A DNA stretch of 64,000 nt from Balanoglossus misakiensis (lineage: Eukaryota; Hemichordata), in the NCBI GenBank assembly GCA_040954595.2, contig CM082576.2, positions 9,672,001 through 9,736,000 on the forward strand, written 5' to 3'. A program made the position numbers and the translations under genes. Under the pieces are notes generated by a model. It worked only from the letters and a program-made list of their open reading frames with translations, searched no databases and had not been told where the DNA came from. Shown piece by piece: positions 11,813-26,900 of the stretch. Every line of letters begins with the position of its first letter. The stretch's first letter is position 1.

Positions 11813-14462
11813 CACACTCTCCACAGCTGTCAATATCCAAAGCATTGCGTACGAAAGAAATATCGACGGGCACATACCGTCAGTCGATATCGGTGATCGG
11901 AAACATGTAAACAGAATTTCCAACAGAAACTTCGGGTTAAGTAGAGTGCAGAGTCTTTTGAGTTTGGCCAGAGAGTCGTTACCGAATAACAAGCCTCGTC
12001 GACACACGTTTCAAGGAGAGACTCAAGACAGCTGGCGTTGATGCATACCGCATGTGTGGGCGGTAAATGCAAATATCTCTTGGTTTTAAAATCGCTAAAT
12101 GATCCGTGAATAACGTCACATTTGAAAACATCAAAAGAGCAAAAACCATATTCACATCGGCCTGCTGCATGTGTGTAGCAGGACTCCACCAAAACTAAGA
12201 ATTCTCCATTTGTTTTGTATTACCAGTGATAGCAATGCATAACGAGAAGAAAACAACCGTGCCATCCTTCATAGGCAGGAACTCTTCTTGGTTACCAGTG
12301 CAAGAGAGAGGGGGGAGAGACAACTAATTATGGGATGTGTTGTTCCGATGCTTTTCCAATTAGTCCTTCTATTTTATCCCATCTCATGGTGACGTAAGAC
12401 TTGTTTGGAATACTAAAGTGATCAGAGCGAATATGTGTTGGGAAAGGATGTCTTGTCATTTTGTGATCGAACGACTCTTGTATAGACTGCAAGGTAAAGA
12501 TTGAGATAATCATATCGGTGTGTACTTATACGCCTGTAGTCAAAATTCAAGTCGGTATTCAAGCATGATTAGAAATTATCAATTGAAAAAAGACTTGTAG
12601 CTTCCAACGAATCGAGAGTTTCATCATGTCCTACAAGATTACTGCCGCCGACAAAAGCTGCATTTTAAAAAGAAAATAATATGATAAGACCGAGAAAAAA
12701 AATATTTACTCGCGAAATTGCGCCTGTGGTAACTAGATTGGAGATATAGTTCCGCGGTCTGTCATTCACTAAGTAACGCTTTTATTCGATTTGGAAGCAA
12801 GCGTGACTTCGTTATCACCGCAAAGCGGCCCCGCTCGTTCCCTTTCCACGCGAGCCATCTCGTATTGCACGTCAAATAATTTGTCCGAAATGTTGTAATG
12901 TGTCATCAGAGGATAATTTTCACAGAGAATATCGGCGGTTTAACGACACAGCGCATAAATTTGAAGTTTAATCACGAGGAATGTTTTGTTCAAACAGTCG
13001 TCACTGTGACAGTAAAAGTCCTTTTCATTTCATTTCTTTTTATCGTGAGACGATTAATTCGCGTTGTTTATGTTGGTATGACTCTCAAATATGTCACTAT
13101 TCATATCAGGATGACGCAATAGTTACGTCGGCGAATGAAATGAAAGTTTTCCGGGTCTTGGACGAAAGCTATCGTCGTGCGTCACAAATGATAGCAGAAT
13201 GGAACAAATGTCCATGAAATTCCGTCGATGCGTAAATGTTTCCGTCATCCCGCCTCTAAAAAACAAAAACAAAGGAACGGTAATAAAATTCTCCCTCGCT
13301 TCCGCGGAAAGACCCATTTTGCATATTGATGATTTCTCCGCAAACTTTCGACTGCGTGTGTTTGAGTCGTGTAAACCCACTGGTTGCAGGCGTTCTGTAC
13401 TTTCTGGGTGCTGTGACTGTAAACCCCTGATCTTCTGTGTGAAAACATGAACACGTAATTTTTACAGGGAATTAAACCGCAATTTCCACAAGCGAACACA
13501 GATTACCTCACGCGAGCACTGATAAACAGTCGCGCTATTTGTGTAACAATCGCAAAAGCGAATGTGAGAACATTTTTTTATCGGTAGTGTTGCCGCATTC
13601 AACGTTGTCTTTTACATTTTCAGAGTTTTAATCAGACGCCACATTCATCGCTTTCGTAGACGGCGACGCTGGATTCAGTCCCGCCATTCCACATTTTTTT
13701 TTCATGATTTAATTTCTAACGAAGATAATGCCATGTTGTTGTACTCAGATCACCGACTGCCTGTGTCTGTTTGCTGCTGCATTTGGACAAGTATCGTTAA
13801 TAAATGGTCAAATAATATTTTGTGGACACTCCCGAAATATGGCCGCCGGAGAGCAGCTCGATAGAAAATTCTGAACATTTTGCGTCACTGTGTCGCGCAT
13901 GATGGGTGCCCGCTGAAAATAAAGCAGACGAACAAGATGCATGTAAAACTACACGGCTTGGATCGCTCAGCAGTGTAGTCTATACGAACCACCAGAAAAA
14001 AAGGAATAAATGGTCGATATATCTTGAGGGGGTGGTAAAAAGGCAACGGGGCTTGAAAAACATGGCGATAGAGCGTGATGCATTGATCTCTACATCGTCC
14101 AGAAATTCCGTCGTGCGTGTTCGTTTATTTTGGTTGAAACACGGATCAAATATGACGCCAACAGCGACGGGAGAAAGCCAAATGACGTTTGACGTCTGCG
14201 AAGCGTATTCTCCAGCTGACATTCCTGTCAGCAGTCATCATAACTGATATGAGACCTGCCCCACTACAGGTGTTGATTTTCCCGACGACAGTGCTGCGAG
14301 GAAACTGAGCAGGCGCAGTGCGGTCGGTCAAGTGGGCTGTACATATACAGTTGCCGGAGTTTAGTAGTTCTCATTCTCACACCTGAGCGCGATAGTGTGT
14401 GTAACAGCCGAAATTCAGACACCGGCGAATTTCAGAGGGTAGGTGTCGTTTTATTTATACCA

Positions 14463-14580
14463 TGTATCGCAAAATCGATGCTTTTTGGAAGCCATCAATA
14501 CGGATTTCTTTGGCTGAATCCCTTAATCTGACACACAAGTACAAGCTTGTGAACGACAGCGCCTGCCGCACAATTTACAA
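14463..14580 (+). other. Weak candidate first coding exon
   Basis: An ATG at about 14462 opens about 39 codons (MYRKIDAFWKPSIR, then SLAESLNLTHKYKLVND). They end at a good donor-like ACAA|gtaagc at about 14580, two bases before an in-frame stop. A TATA-like ACATATAC lies about 120 bp upstream. No homology is recognised and no partner exon was found, so this may be chance. Confidence 0.15.
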
Positions 14581-17201
14581 GTAAGCAATTACGCTGCTGA
14601 GCGCTTTATTGATTGAGGGAAATGTGGGAAGCATCGACTTACAGAGAGATTTGTACGCAGGCGTTAGTCAAGTTCTCCATCAATTAACAAGATTCGGCTG
14701 TGCATCAGCTGGAATTACCCGACTTTTGGCTGACTTCAATTTCGCCAACGCTAAAACCAGGGCGTTTACAAAAGGTATCATTAAGGCAGCGCAGCCGTGA
14801 CACTGCTTCGGATAATTTCTTCACTCGGCGGTGAACGATGTTTACCCTTAATGCGGGAAGATAACTTAGTTACCGGCACTCCATCATTCCCCTCGGTGGC
14901 CGTGGACGACATCGGGGATTGTGATCTCGGGCGGCATTTCGACCGCTCTCTCCGCGAAAATCGCGTTTCATTTCATTATCGCTTGTGCCGCGCTGAAGGA
15001 GAAACTTGAGTCGCGCACGCGTTTGGCGCTTTTACTGAACGTTCCGATCTCTTGGTGTCGGACTGTGATGCCTAATAGGGATAAAGGTCAGGTGACAAGG
15101 AAAAAAATACTATGTTATTTCCAAAGGGACTTAAGCCCAGTCACGTGATTGACGTGATTAGAACTGTCGTTTTATTTGTCGGCATCAAAGTAGTCTCTCT
15201 GACTAGTTGATGAGAGACGCTGCAGTCGACCGAGCGACTCGTTTGCTCGACCAAAGTGGGTTTATTTGAAAGGTCAACTATCTGCAACTTATGGCTATTT
15301 TGTCAGTATTTTTATTCTGTGTGTATCAACCATGATTTCCAGTTCAGCTCCCTGAGGCAGGAATACTGATTGCGCAGTGTTAATCTTCTCAACATAGCCC
15401 ACAATTATGAGCGCAATCGGCATTATTATTTAAATTTAAACTGGATATGTGTAAATGTGAAGATTGTACCACAGGGATTGAGTACCAATTGAAGTTAGGC
15501 CTAGTGGCCGAAATTCTGGACTTCTCATGCCCGTCATCATTTCGGACACTTTCATCAGCAGTGTCTCGGAAACTACCTGCGTAATAGTTAAAAAAAATCA
15601 ATAATGTCTACAAGACGGTAGTGTAAAATGGAAATGCGGCGGTTTTTATGCCATGTTTCTCTGGGCTTTTTTCACCCATTCGCCATCTACTTGAGACTTC
15701 TTCTAGAGGGATAAGTTAAAACACTGTTTGAGATTGTTTACAACTGTTCCCTGTGGGGTTTCAGATACGGAGATAAGTTGATGTGAAGTTTATACTCGTG
15801 TTCGATAAAAAGGTCTCCGTCTCACGCGTATTCGTGTTAAAAACCGCTCAACAGACCCTCAGGTGAAAAAAAAAACAGATATGGCCCGACGGTAACACTT
15901 CAGTAGCATATGGTTGTGACATTGTTATTCTCGCTGAAACCGAATGTTTGTTTATCGCGTTACAATTCTCACTGCACGATCGATCCTTTGCTGCGACAGT
16001 CGACACCCAGTGCCACCTCACACACCCTCTTCAAAGCAAACCCCTAACAAAGTTTTTCAAGTTAATATAATAGAGTAACTGTTCGGTTGCCTTGGCCATC
16101 ACTGCAATAAAAAGTTCATGTACATGTATCATGACGCTACTAGTATATTGAAATAATGATTACATTCTGATGTGCGGGGATGAGGGCGCTGCAATTGTAG
16201 AACAATTTGAATTTGCTACTAACTGGGAGTTTGACGAGACGAAGTAGAGCTAGAACTTGCTAAATGAAATTTAACCATTAGGTTGTTTTAAACTTACGCG
16301 ATAATGATTGTCAAATGCACTAGTGTATAGTCTTAGGGAACAAAGACAGAATGTCTTCGGTCGTGAATACATGTACTAACAACCGGTCGTTTTTTGCTCT
16401 TGGGTGGTAAGTCTTCGACTTCGAATCAACAGGCATTTGTCTCGTTAGAATAGATTCATTTATGTTTTGTGTTGAGGCGGGGAATTTGGCACGCCATGTC
16501 GCCCGGTCGAATCTCTAATTTGATCGCGCATAATGCTGGGCGCAAGTTGATTTTCATGATACAACGACTCGTTGCCATGGGAATATTGGACGTATTCATT
16601 TCCCCCGCCGTCACCCTTCACTGACACTACTTCCCGCCTGATGCAAGTTTTGCAAATTTCTGTTTTGGCACATGCGCATAAGACGATCGTCGCCCTTTAA
16701 GTTTAAAACGATATTATTAAACGGCGAATTTTGGTTTGCGACAAATCAAGGAGAGATTTGTCTTTATCAGCAAGTACAACTCTAGGCCGCTTGATTGCCA
16801 CGTCAGTTGACAGGCAGTACAAATTTCCCCCACCGTGATCCGATGCCTCCTAGATCAGTGGTGTACCTGAGCGCTTGTAATCAGTTCGACTGTCTGAGAA
16901 CAGCGGCGCGATATTACTTCTACACTCGTCTCCGGTGTTGAAACCGTACGCTTACTTCTTAATTCCCCCGTTTTGACGCGATTGATGGGAGCCTCGCCGT
17001 CTCTCTCCCTCCGATGCGCACCCTTAGCCAGGGCAGTCGTGGCATAAATGCGCTCAATCAAAAGGCACCAACTCACACATACACTACAAGTGATGGGTTT
17101 CTAATAACAGATTAAAGTAGACAGAACTAAGAGAATGGTGTAATCAAAATAGTATGCCTCGTTGCTTTCACATGTTTTCTACAAAACGAGCTCTCTCGTT
17201 G

Positions 17202-17396
17202 TCAAGGCATTTTTTGCAACTTGCCGAGAAGTATTACGATTGCACCAATTGCCGCGAACGCAATAATAGCACCAGGAAATGCCATGTGCGCATGCGTTAA
17301 CGTTTCATGCTGATGTACGCCGTTGGTACTTTCTGAAGTAACTTTTTCCCCCTGGGAAACAACCGTTTTGATCTTTTGGCGCTCCGGGCCAGTCAA
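17202..17396 (-). CDS. Candidate small single-pass membrane protein or terminal exon
   Basis: On the minus strand a 64-codon open frame ends with TGA at 17202. Its last 28 residues form a clean membrane segment (FPGAIIAFAAIGAIVILLGKLQ) after a polar stretch rich in Ser, Thr and His. The segment uses mixed codons (GCG, GCA, GGT, ATC, CTC) instead of the T-rich DNA that usually gives chance hydrophobic runs. The frame begins at TTG, not ATG, right after a stop. However, an acceptor-like gttgtttcccag at about residue 15 would make this a last exon of a longer minus-strand gene. I do not recognise the protein and see no upstream exon or nearby poly(A) signal. Confidence 0.25.
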   Translation of the reverse strand: MTGPERQKIKTVVSQGEKVTSESTNGVHQHETLTHAHMAFPGAIIAFAAIGAIVILLGKLQKMP

Positions 17397-19013
17397 GAGT
17401 TACACATATCCCAATTTGTAATTAAAATCGTAATATTCCACCAACTCTACCCTTTATCAGTTTCTAAATAACACGAGCCTAATAGATATGTTTAATTATT
17501 AACCGCAATAAAACACTATTCTATCGTTCACACAATGCCCGGATTGCAATGTATATCATTAAATACGTCATTGTACATCCCTGAAAAGATTCGATTCTCA
17601 CAATTTTATTAATGCTTTTAAGACGGAGAACTTCTATCGCCATTTATCATTTTTGATATGTTAAATTTAATTAATATTGCATAAATGTAGTTCTTCCTCT
17701 AATTATATCTGCAGTATTTAAGACCCCTTTGTTGCGTTTCTCATATTTTAATTTAACTTTGTCAGGAATCTGAGTTCGTTTTCGGGCGACTAGATGAAAT
17801 ATACATGCCTCCTCCCAGCAATGGAGGCAAGACCAGTTTTGTAATTTCTCGATTACTCATTTTGGATGAGCGCTGGTTGGATGAACGCGCCTCTCTATCT
17901 CACGCACTGAAAAATAATTATATCCGTTGAGGATGTACAAGTGGTTTTAAAGGGTCAGACACCAATGACTGTGTAAAAATTATCGCAACACAATGAACTG
18001 TACTAAAGGTAAAATGCAATTTGGCGACGTAATATTTTTTCCCGAAAACGACGTGACAACTTTTAAAGTTTTTTTCATGTAGACTTGCGCACGCGCCAAC
18101 TCAATACACATTTTGACATATTGGAGGAGCGACGTGTGCCACACGTCCGCGAAGCTGGCTAAAGGTACCTATAGAGTTGGTACCTCTCCGTTTGACTGGC
18201 AGTGACATTTCATCGACGATCTCACAGTTCCCGTCCAACTCATGTCGTATCACAGCCAAAACATATCAATAGCCATCTGCACGATTAATCACTTATCTTC
18301 CGAAAGCGGTTTAGTCTACACTTATAACTCTTGATGATGCATGTTAATTCCCGTGTACGCCCGTCTTCTGGTGTTAAAATGACGTGCTCTAAACGCTCTG
18401 ACGCGAGAACCCTTTTCATCACACCCAACTGATGGACGGGGCGAACAAATGCCATTCGCGCTCAATTTCTTTGGGTGTGGCATTCTCGTCGTCGTTTGCT
18501 TTCGAGTAAACAACCACCTGCAGTTCCGCACGTCATCTGTTTGTGATCTTACAACTTTTTTTTAGACGAGATTGATTTCGAATCGAAAAGTGGATAAATC
18601 TGAACAAATTTGCCTCTGTCGAAAAGAGCTGCATCAGAGCAAATGAAGTTGGCTGAAGTACAGGCAGCGTGTTAGGATCCTTTCACGGACATCGTAACCC
18701 GATTAAACTAAATCTAACTGCAGCTTTATATCATTTGGCTTTTGATTTCATTTCCTCGTCGCGGAAGACTGTTTTCTTTAGAATAAGACATCCGGTCATT
18801 GAAAATGCCTTTCACGTCTAAGCTTTGATTTTTCCCTGCCAAGTCACCAATGCGTGCCTGACCGGCTAATATTCAATTTTAAGGTGAAGTCATCGTTACT
18901 CAACATGGGTATTTAAATTGGTACTGACAGGTCTATTAAGACGTGAAGGACATGTTAAAAAACAACTCCGTCGGCTGAATAAGTTCACGCGTTTACGCGA
19001 CTGTTATCACGAT

Positions 19014-19172
19014 TGTATGTATGTATGTATGTATGTATGTATGTATGTATGTATGTATGTATGTATGTATGTATGTATGTATGTATGTATGTATGTATGT
19101 ATGTATGTATGTATGTAGGTATGTAGGTATGTAGGTATGTATGTAGGTATGTATGTAGGTATGTATGTCGGT
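19014..19172. repeat. (TATG)n tetranucleotide array
   Basis: About 39 units of TATG, with GTAGGTAT variants accumulating at the 3' end. It generates artificial Met-Tyr-Val-Cys and His-Thr-Tyr-Ile repeat frames. Confidence 0.97.
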
Positions 19173-20977
19173 GTCTGTTGATATAATGGTAAGGCGGAAA
19201 GCGACGACTCGATGATTCATTAGGTGTGTTTTTTTTACCGCAATCATGTATTTAGTCACAATCTGCATCTATTCCCGGCCGATCGTCTGTTTACACACGG
19301 CATTTAAACTTCGCAAGAAATCGTTACAGTCACTCGCGGGCAACCTCAATCATCGTAAGTGTGATCAATAAAAGCCACCGACGGCATCGTGATAAAAACG
19401 CTGTCTCGAAATAGAATGCGCGCCGACCCGACATAATTGGCGGTATTCATGACAACGACAGCGGGGATAACAGCGGCCGGGGGAATAGCTTTATCAACAA
19501 CGCTGCAGAGCCGAGGGAATCCGGGAACGGTGTCAGTGTAGGTAATAATAGATGCACAAGGAATACTGATGACCCAGTGGCAGTGAGCTGAGGACAAGCA
19601 GAAACAGGGAACCCCGGAAACGGCCTGTGAGACACAGGAAGACCAAAAGGAAGACGAAACCTCTCGGTTCAACATTCAAAATAAACGCGCATCTTCCCAT
19701 TACGTGTTTCCTCTGTATTGATTTCCGAATTCATGCGTCGAATCATTCTGAAACCCCAGCGAGACAACGTTTACTTTCCCAGTGAAGGAATTCAACAAAG
19801 ATTTTCCCATGGTAACATAAACTTTGGTGGCCATTTTGAACATTTTCAACTCATGAAATCGATGAAGCGTGGTTCTCGTTACGTTCGACTTATGTGGCAG
19901 TCTTAGGGAGCTCGAATGATAAATTATAGTCTACACCACTATTTAGGCTAATGGACAGCCCTCGCGCACCAGATCATTTAATCTCTAATGCTTCCTTCAT
20001 TTAGCCTACACCTAGATGTTTCGGCAATACACAGATCGTCTTTCTCGGGGCAAGACCTGGTAAAGTGTAGATTCCGAATTGGCAAAATGTAAAAACGAAA
20101 AAAAGACTTGTCGGGCGATGAAATGTACACGAAGTAATAATGGCAAATGATGAGTACTTGTGCGGTGAAAAGAAACCAATCAAAACAGAACATGTGTGAC
20201 AGTGTAAAAATAGGGAAACGAGAACTGTAGAAAACGATAAAAGAAAATAGAGAAATAGTATGCGAAACATTAATTTCCAAGAGTAACGGGGTACTTTCTG
20301 AATAAAGTGAAGACATAGCAAAGAGGGTGCCTCCCTATAGTTCGGGAGTTTGCAACTGAATTGTTAGAGAGAAGGCTCCATGGGTGTATTGAAATGCGAG
20401 GTGTTACACTTTTAGAACACTTTCGCCATTTGATTGCTATTTATGAAGACGCTCGCAGTTCGTGCGTACTTTAAAGGGGGAAGGGGCTTTAACTTTGGAT
20501 GAAAGTTTCAGTGTCCGCAATTCCGTGTACCCACAACATAACTGACTTGTTAACTGAAGTAAAAATCGTTCATTTGACACGAAACCCTCCAAAATCCCGC
20601 GCAGACGTGAGCATACTACCTTGATGTGAAAACCGAATATGCCAGTGGCAGAGAATATCCTGACAGAATACGCGGTCGAATCTCCAACATCCCGAAGTTC
20701 AGCTTCAGCGCCTCGTGTGTCTTAGAAGATTAAAACGGAAACATTTCCCCAACCCGCGCGCGTATGCAGGGCAACACTCGACGCATTTGCCACGTTTCAT
20801 GAACTGCATTCCTAACGAGACTGTTACTTGGGTTTAATAAAAAAAATGATAGTGTGTTATTTTTTTACATTTCCGAAAGGTGAAAAGCGTGTCGAATATT
20901 ACCGTTGACGGATTCCAACGCCTTCGAGTGGAATCACGTGCGGATCGATTAGGGATTAGTACTTGTCTGTGTCAGTA

Positions 20978-20994
20978 CCCCCCCCCCCCCCCCC
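20978..20994. repeat. C17 homopolymer
   Basis: Seventeen consecutive C residues in non-coding DNA. It is among the longest of the C/G runs scattered through the window. Confidence 0.95.
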
Positions 20995-23900
20995 GCGCCT
21001 CCTCCCATCCTCCAATGTTCTGAATAGGCCATGGCTTCTGAGCGCGGCGCACTTCACACGCGCTGGAAAATCCTTCCCTGCTAATTTGAATAGACTTCCA
21101 GAACAAAGATTGCATGTATAAGTGGATGCGCGGATATCTCGACGCTGTACGGATTGGAAAATCTAACCTCGAGTGCTACTATCTGGTCGCACTTTATACA
21201 ACGGTCGTGATGTGAACGGATCTGATAGTCTCTTTGCACGATTCAACGAGCGAGATGCGTCCGCCGATAGACAGTAACTGATCCCCAAGCCTCGAGAAGC
21301 TTCCATTTTCCCTCCAATTTGGCCGCATTAATTGCTCTTCACGGGATTTTTACACAAACATTATCTAGCCCCGTCCACGCCGCTAAATGTTTCTTTGAAT
21401 GAGTCACGCAGAATCGATTTTATAAAAAAAAAGAGTTAGTTCGGACGCGGTCTCCCTACAGTTTCTATCATTTTCCCCTGACGCAGCAAGGGTTTACTGT
21501 CAAGCATTTCTAGAGGAACTATATTCAACGCCGCCACTGTCACCATCGAATGTAGACGGATTCGCCCCGCGCCGTCTCGGTTAGTTATACAAACCGAACC
21601 CCGATTGGATTGGAGCGTGAAAATGCCAAGCTCGTCAACGCAAATCATCTTTAAAGAGAGTTATAAAAATAAAGATCGCAAATTTCTCTCGCGATTTAAT
21701 CCACCTGCTAATTAAGCTGATGGCGTGTCTAGGAGTCATTTTCCTAATTGTAAACATGCATAATCAACTGCCGTCGATATGCAGACATCACTCTTACCAA
21801 ATTTGTTGACGAAAAAATTAATGATTCAAGGACATTGCGGCTGCGTTATTTTTACCCTAACGAGCACTTTTAACGTTAAATTAGCTGCCGAATGCCCAGT
21901 AAGCTTAATATTATTGTTGGTTGGGAACTACAACACGAAACAGTCAGATAACTTGCAACTTTACATCAGCTAACTCTGGAGGAAAGCCCTCCGTTAAATT
22001 TGCATAACTGTTCATCAGGCCTCAACGCATATTCTGAAAGTGTCGGACGGTATGAAAACGACGGTTTAATTCCCATATGAGCGTACCTTCATTCACTGGT
22101 GTACTCTCTCGGAGTGATAACGTATTAACACACGACGCACGTGTAGTGCTAAACACAAAATTATGGCGGGAACTGAAAGAGCGTTGAAGACATTGACAAT
22201 GAGACGTTCTCGAGATTCAAGAGTCCGGCAGATATATATATCCTCAAGTGCGCTTTCACGTGTTATTAACTGCACCATCAGTGCGATAAGAACCTTTCCG
22301 GAGGAAACATTTTTCATGAGAAAAGCCATTTCAAACACGATACTAATTTTAATATGCGTACATACAATCTAGTGTGAAGTGAATACTGACACTGTTTAGA
22401 TGTACAAAAATGTATGACTGAAAGTGCCGTTGCCTAATTGTAAAAGTTTCAAGTTGTAATGCACCTGCCGTTACTGATTGCCTTGACAGTACCGTGTTGT
22501 CCAAGCGGAATTCATATTCGTCAAAAGTGTGATTGAAAATTATGTACCTGGAGTCATTAATTATGTATATCGTTCACAGCGATGGCACAGGTGGTATGTC
22601 CATGATTTATGTCAAATGGTACATGAAGTTCCAAGTGCCAAGAAAAGGAGAGGGGTATAGATAGAGACAGACAGACGGGGAGAGAGGGAGAAACAAAGAG
22701 CGAGAAAGACAGAGAGAATGTGTGTGTATGTGTGACAGAGAGAACCCTGCTCCATTCGAGTGTTACTGGTATATACTTAGTGAAGATCAGTGTGGTAAGC
22801 GGCAACATCATCCTGAAGCAGTTAGCGAGTGTCAGGGGCGATTAGGGACGAGAAACTCAAACACCGCCAAAATCCCTATAATGGAATTTTGTACTTAATA
22901 CCAACTGAAATCAAGTAACCAGGGCAACATAACAGAGAGCTTTTTGAATGGTGGCGTAAATCTAAGACGTCAAAATTCTGAAGCTGAGTCATCATTAGCG
23001 GTCTGTTTGGCTTTGACTGGAAAAATATAATTCTTACAATGGCTGGCGCAGAAAGTGTGTATCGCAAATCGAGTGAAAGGACGGGATGTGACGTTTGCAC
23101 TACGCATAAATTAATTGATTTTATTTCTCATGTAAATTCCATTATGTTTTTTTTCCTTCCGATGTATTGACAAAGCGGCCGCTGATACTCCACCCCTTAT
23201 CATGGTGGGGTGGCTTACTTCCTAAAGCAAAAGATTGAGCTTACGATTCGGACGTATGGCGGAGCGGAAAAATCATGTTCAAAATGGCCGCCAATGTCTA
23301 TGACAACTCCACGGAGAACATTTAAATTACTGAGATTGTTTTATGAAATCAAGACGGTGGACATACAGTTTTCTTCTTTGACTTCAAAAATACCCCTAAC
23401 ATACTTTAATATAGCGAAGAATTAAAAGCTTTGGAGGACTGTCATTTTTCTGAAAATCTGTCGCCGAGCGAGGCGCGTTCTACCTTAATGCAGCACATGC
23501 GAAGCACTGAGGGGTTACGCCGACATACTTAGAGTTTAGAAGATAGATGTTGTCGACTACCGGTACGTAATAAATCAGTGATTGGATGAAATGCTTAATA
23601 GTAGTAGGAGACTCCTAGCTTCATGGTACAGTAAATACATATTCGATGTTCTAGGAAATATGACTAATGTCTGTGGATGGCCCCTCCCCTTAAAACTTAC
23701 CGAGATTTATCGAGTAAATGAGGACGGAAAAATTGTTTATTTTCACGCGTCTTCCGTTTTCGCAATGTTGGAAGCGCCAGTGTGATCTGGTCTGTATTTT
23801 ACGCGTTCTGGTTAGTCAACGGGGTCCCCTGGGAACAGCAGAGATCCCTTTTGCAGACAAATGGTGACGTGTCAGCTTTTAGTAACTTTTTCTGGTTTTA

Positions 23901-26900
23901 CCACAAACGCGCATTTTGTATTATTTCACAAGGCCGTGTCTGGGTGCACCGTCCATGGGTGTGAGATGGGACTGCTGTATTAGTGTTCACAACGTTTTCA
24001 AGTGCAGGAGTGGGTGGGTGGGTCCCCCTGTGGGGACTGTAACACGGGTGTGCAAAAATCCTTTATCAAAACCTGGCTGTGCAAAGCTCTGACTTATGTT
24101 AACAACAGTGAGTATATCGAAGCTACTGTATATGGCTGCCAGCAGCAACACGTACCTCCTTTGGGATATGTGTGTTCGGATAACGAGACACGGTGGTTTT
24201 AAATCAGTTTGGCGTCTCTGGTTATTTCGCGCGCAAACAAGATAAATCAGATTTAGGCAGATTTCTCTGCAGTTGACCTACACCAAGGTGATATCCACGA
24301 AGAGACATCCAGTCCCGGGCCAAGGACGGTAACGTAGAAAAAAAGAGTGTCTCGTGCACAGCGCCTTCGGGCAGTCCTAGGGGTTATAAGGAAGGGTGTT
24401 TCTGGCTACATCCCGAGAAAACTTGCAAAACCTAACTGTCCGCTGTTTGCGTCAAAAAGTTATAATAATGTTGTGGATAAGCTTACTACATTTGAAACGA
24501 CTGAAGTATAATCTATACGCTTTGCAATTGTGTGCACTGTTTACCTCTACGGAGAATATCATTTCACTAATAGGAGGCTGAGTACTCCCTTGCAGAGAAG
24601 ACAAATCGAATTAATCGACACGATTGTTCTAACAAGAACACCCGGGTCGCTTGAGACGTTGTCCCCCCCCCCCCCTCTCCCATGAATTATGCACGCCAAA
24701 TGTGCCAAATCAGCCCTTTTGATAAACGGCGTTAACGTCGCCTTGCATGCAGTACACATGTAGAGATATTGAGAACACGTCGTGAATCATGCATTTCTTA
24801 TGCCGCTGGGATGTGGAAAATCACTGCGAGAAGCGCTTCGTGTTGGAAACCAATGATTCTTTTGACTTAGAAGGGTCCGTACTTATCTCTTGGCTGACGC
24901 GTAACATTGTTTTACTTTCGACGAACGTGACATAACGGAAGTTGACAAATTGCACTTTGGGGATACGAGGAGCGCTCTGCAGCATAATTATTCCGAAGGC
25001 GACTACTAGTATCCCTCCATTTTAAAAACGTTTTGTGTCATTCCATCACTCTGCTATGAGTCAATAGAAAAATATATATATGAACAGTCGGCAGATATTC
25101 CGGCAAAATTAAACGTACATCAATACTGCGCTGCTTGGAGATTGAACGTTTGAGTCTTGTACTAAAATTCTATAAATTAATTTACTGGAACTTGCTCAGT
25201 CAATCGACGATCCGTATATAGACGCATCCATGGCGTATTTCCTGGTTCGCGCCAGAAAATCCTGAAGACGTGCATTCGGAGTTCTCGGTCCGCGCGAGGT
25301 TTGCGACTAGAACAAGAGGCTTGCTTTCAAATTGCCAAGCACAGAAGATGACGTGCTAGTATCGACTTTTGACATGGCTGTAAGCACCAATTATACAACT
25401 TTTTTGTTGGCAGATGTGGATTCGCCGTGTATTCGAGTGACTGCTTGCTGTCTTTTTTTGTGTGGCGCCAAGAGCAACAAATCCAATCGTGGCTTTGACG
25501 CCTTCAATGGCAGAAATGTGATACTAATCAAAGACGACGTGCTGAAGAAAGCCTTTTCAATATCACAGCCATTGTTTGGGGGACATATAGACGTTCTGCG
25601 TCGGGACGCCCACTTTGAGATTAAAATAATCCGTCTTCGCATATCAGAGACAGCGACTTGTTAAGGAAGTATGAATTATACAATTTTAATATAACCATTT
25701 TCTGGAGAGAAAAAAACGAAAATGACCGATTTCCAACGTCGACTCAAGAACATCGATATACATGTATATACACCATAGACTTTGCGTCAGCCTCGTTCGG
25801 ATAGGTGTTTTTCTTTGATCCGCCACCGTCGTCATGTCGCTTGATTGTTTGAGTCAACACCGCTGTAATGAAATCATATGGGAATTAATCTTCCCCGAAA
25901 AGAGGCCCTGGGGGCTTCCGTTTTGTCCTTGTCTCTATTTTACCCGCGAGTTTGTCCGCCTGTGTCGGAATGCCCCCCATATAAACTGCCTAGCCACGCG
26001 AGATCTCGCTAGGTCTCGTGAAGATGGGAAAATGGTCTATTGAACCCCTGCAAGGGCAGCCACAAAAGGATGGCATGAAACAAGTTCGAGAACTTTTTGT
26101 GTGTGGAAAACTCAGGAAAGTTGATTTATTTATACGGTCGAGGGTGACGAGTGACGCGTTGTCCGCGTCGAAATGACATGTCTAATAAAGACTTTGCGAT
26201 CCACCCGAACACACACGGTATATACACCGGTATTCCGTCGTTGAATTTACGGATCGCGCCACTGAGCAAATTTACACCCCTGCGCCAGGTGTTCGTGATA
26301 TCAAATAAGATTTTTATCACGTACGCAAATCCATCAGTTTGGAGTACTATAGTACACCATCCGGTTGATATGAGAGTCGCCCACCTCAATTGGTTTTTTC
26401 CTCGCGCGTTTTCACTGAAATATAATCAAATTTTATGTGTTTTATGAGGTCAATAAATGAAATGGGCTGCGAATTACACCCCATTGTTTGCGGATCACGC
26501 CGCCGCCAAGAGATCGACTTCTTCCGCGCTGTTGAGATTTCAGAAGAAATATCACTCCACCTGGTTTTCGCGGAAGGAGGCGTTTCATCATCAGTCATCC
26601 TGTAGTATATGATTTTACCACCGCTTACACTGTTGCGCTTTTTGTTCAATTTTGCTTCATTCCCTTTACAGTTTGAAGGATCTGCAACCCATCGATCGAC
26701 GCCGCAATGGATCTGCCGCACTGCCTCAAATCGACTTCTCATCTCCGCCCCTAACCCTTAAGTGTTTTCTCGGCAGATTTATTCTCCAAAATACGAAATC
26801 AACAAGCCGAAATAATATCCACGACGCGAAAGCTCTTGCGCGCAAGGTTTAAAGATCAGCCATTTTATGGTGTAATATAAAAGTACGCCTATAGTTGCAC

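Noticed and set aside
11639-12041. Poly-His, poly-Ser and poly-Asp reading frames
   Set aside because: They are translations of the ATC microsatellite in different frames.
18918-19268. Long Met-Tyr-Val-Cys and His-Thr-Tyr-Ile repeat frames
   Set aside because: They arise from the TATG tetranucleotide array and have no flanking coding signal.
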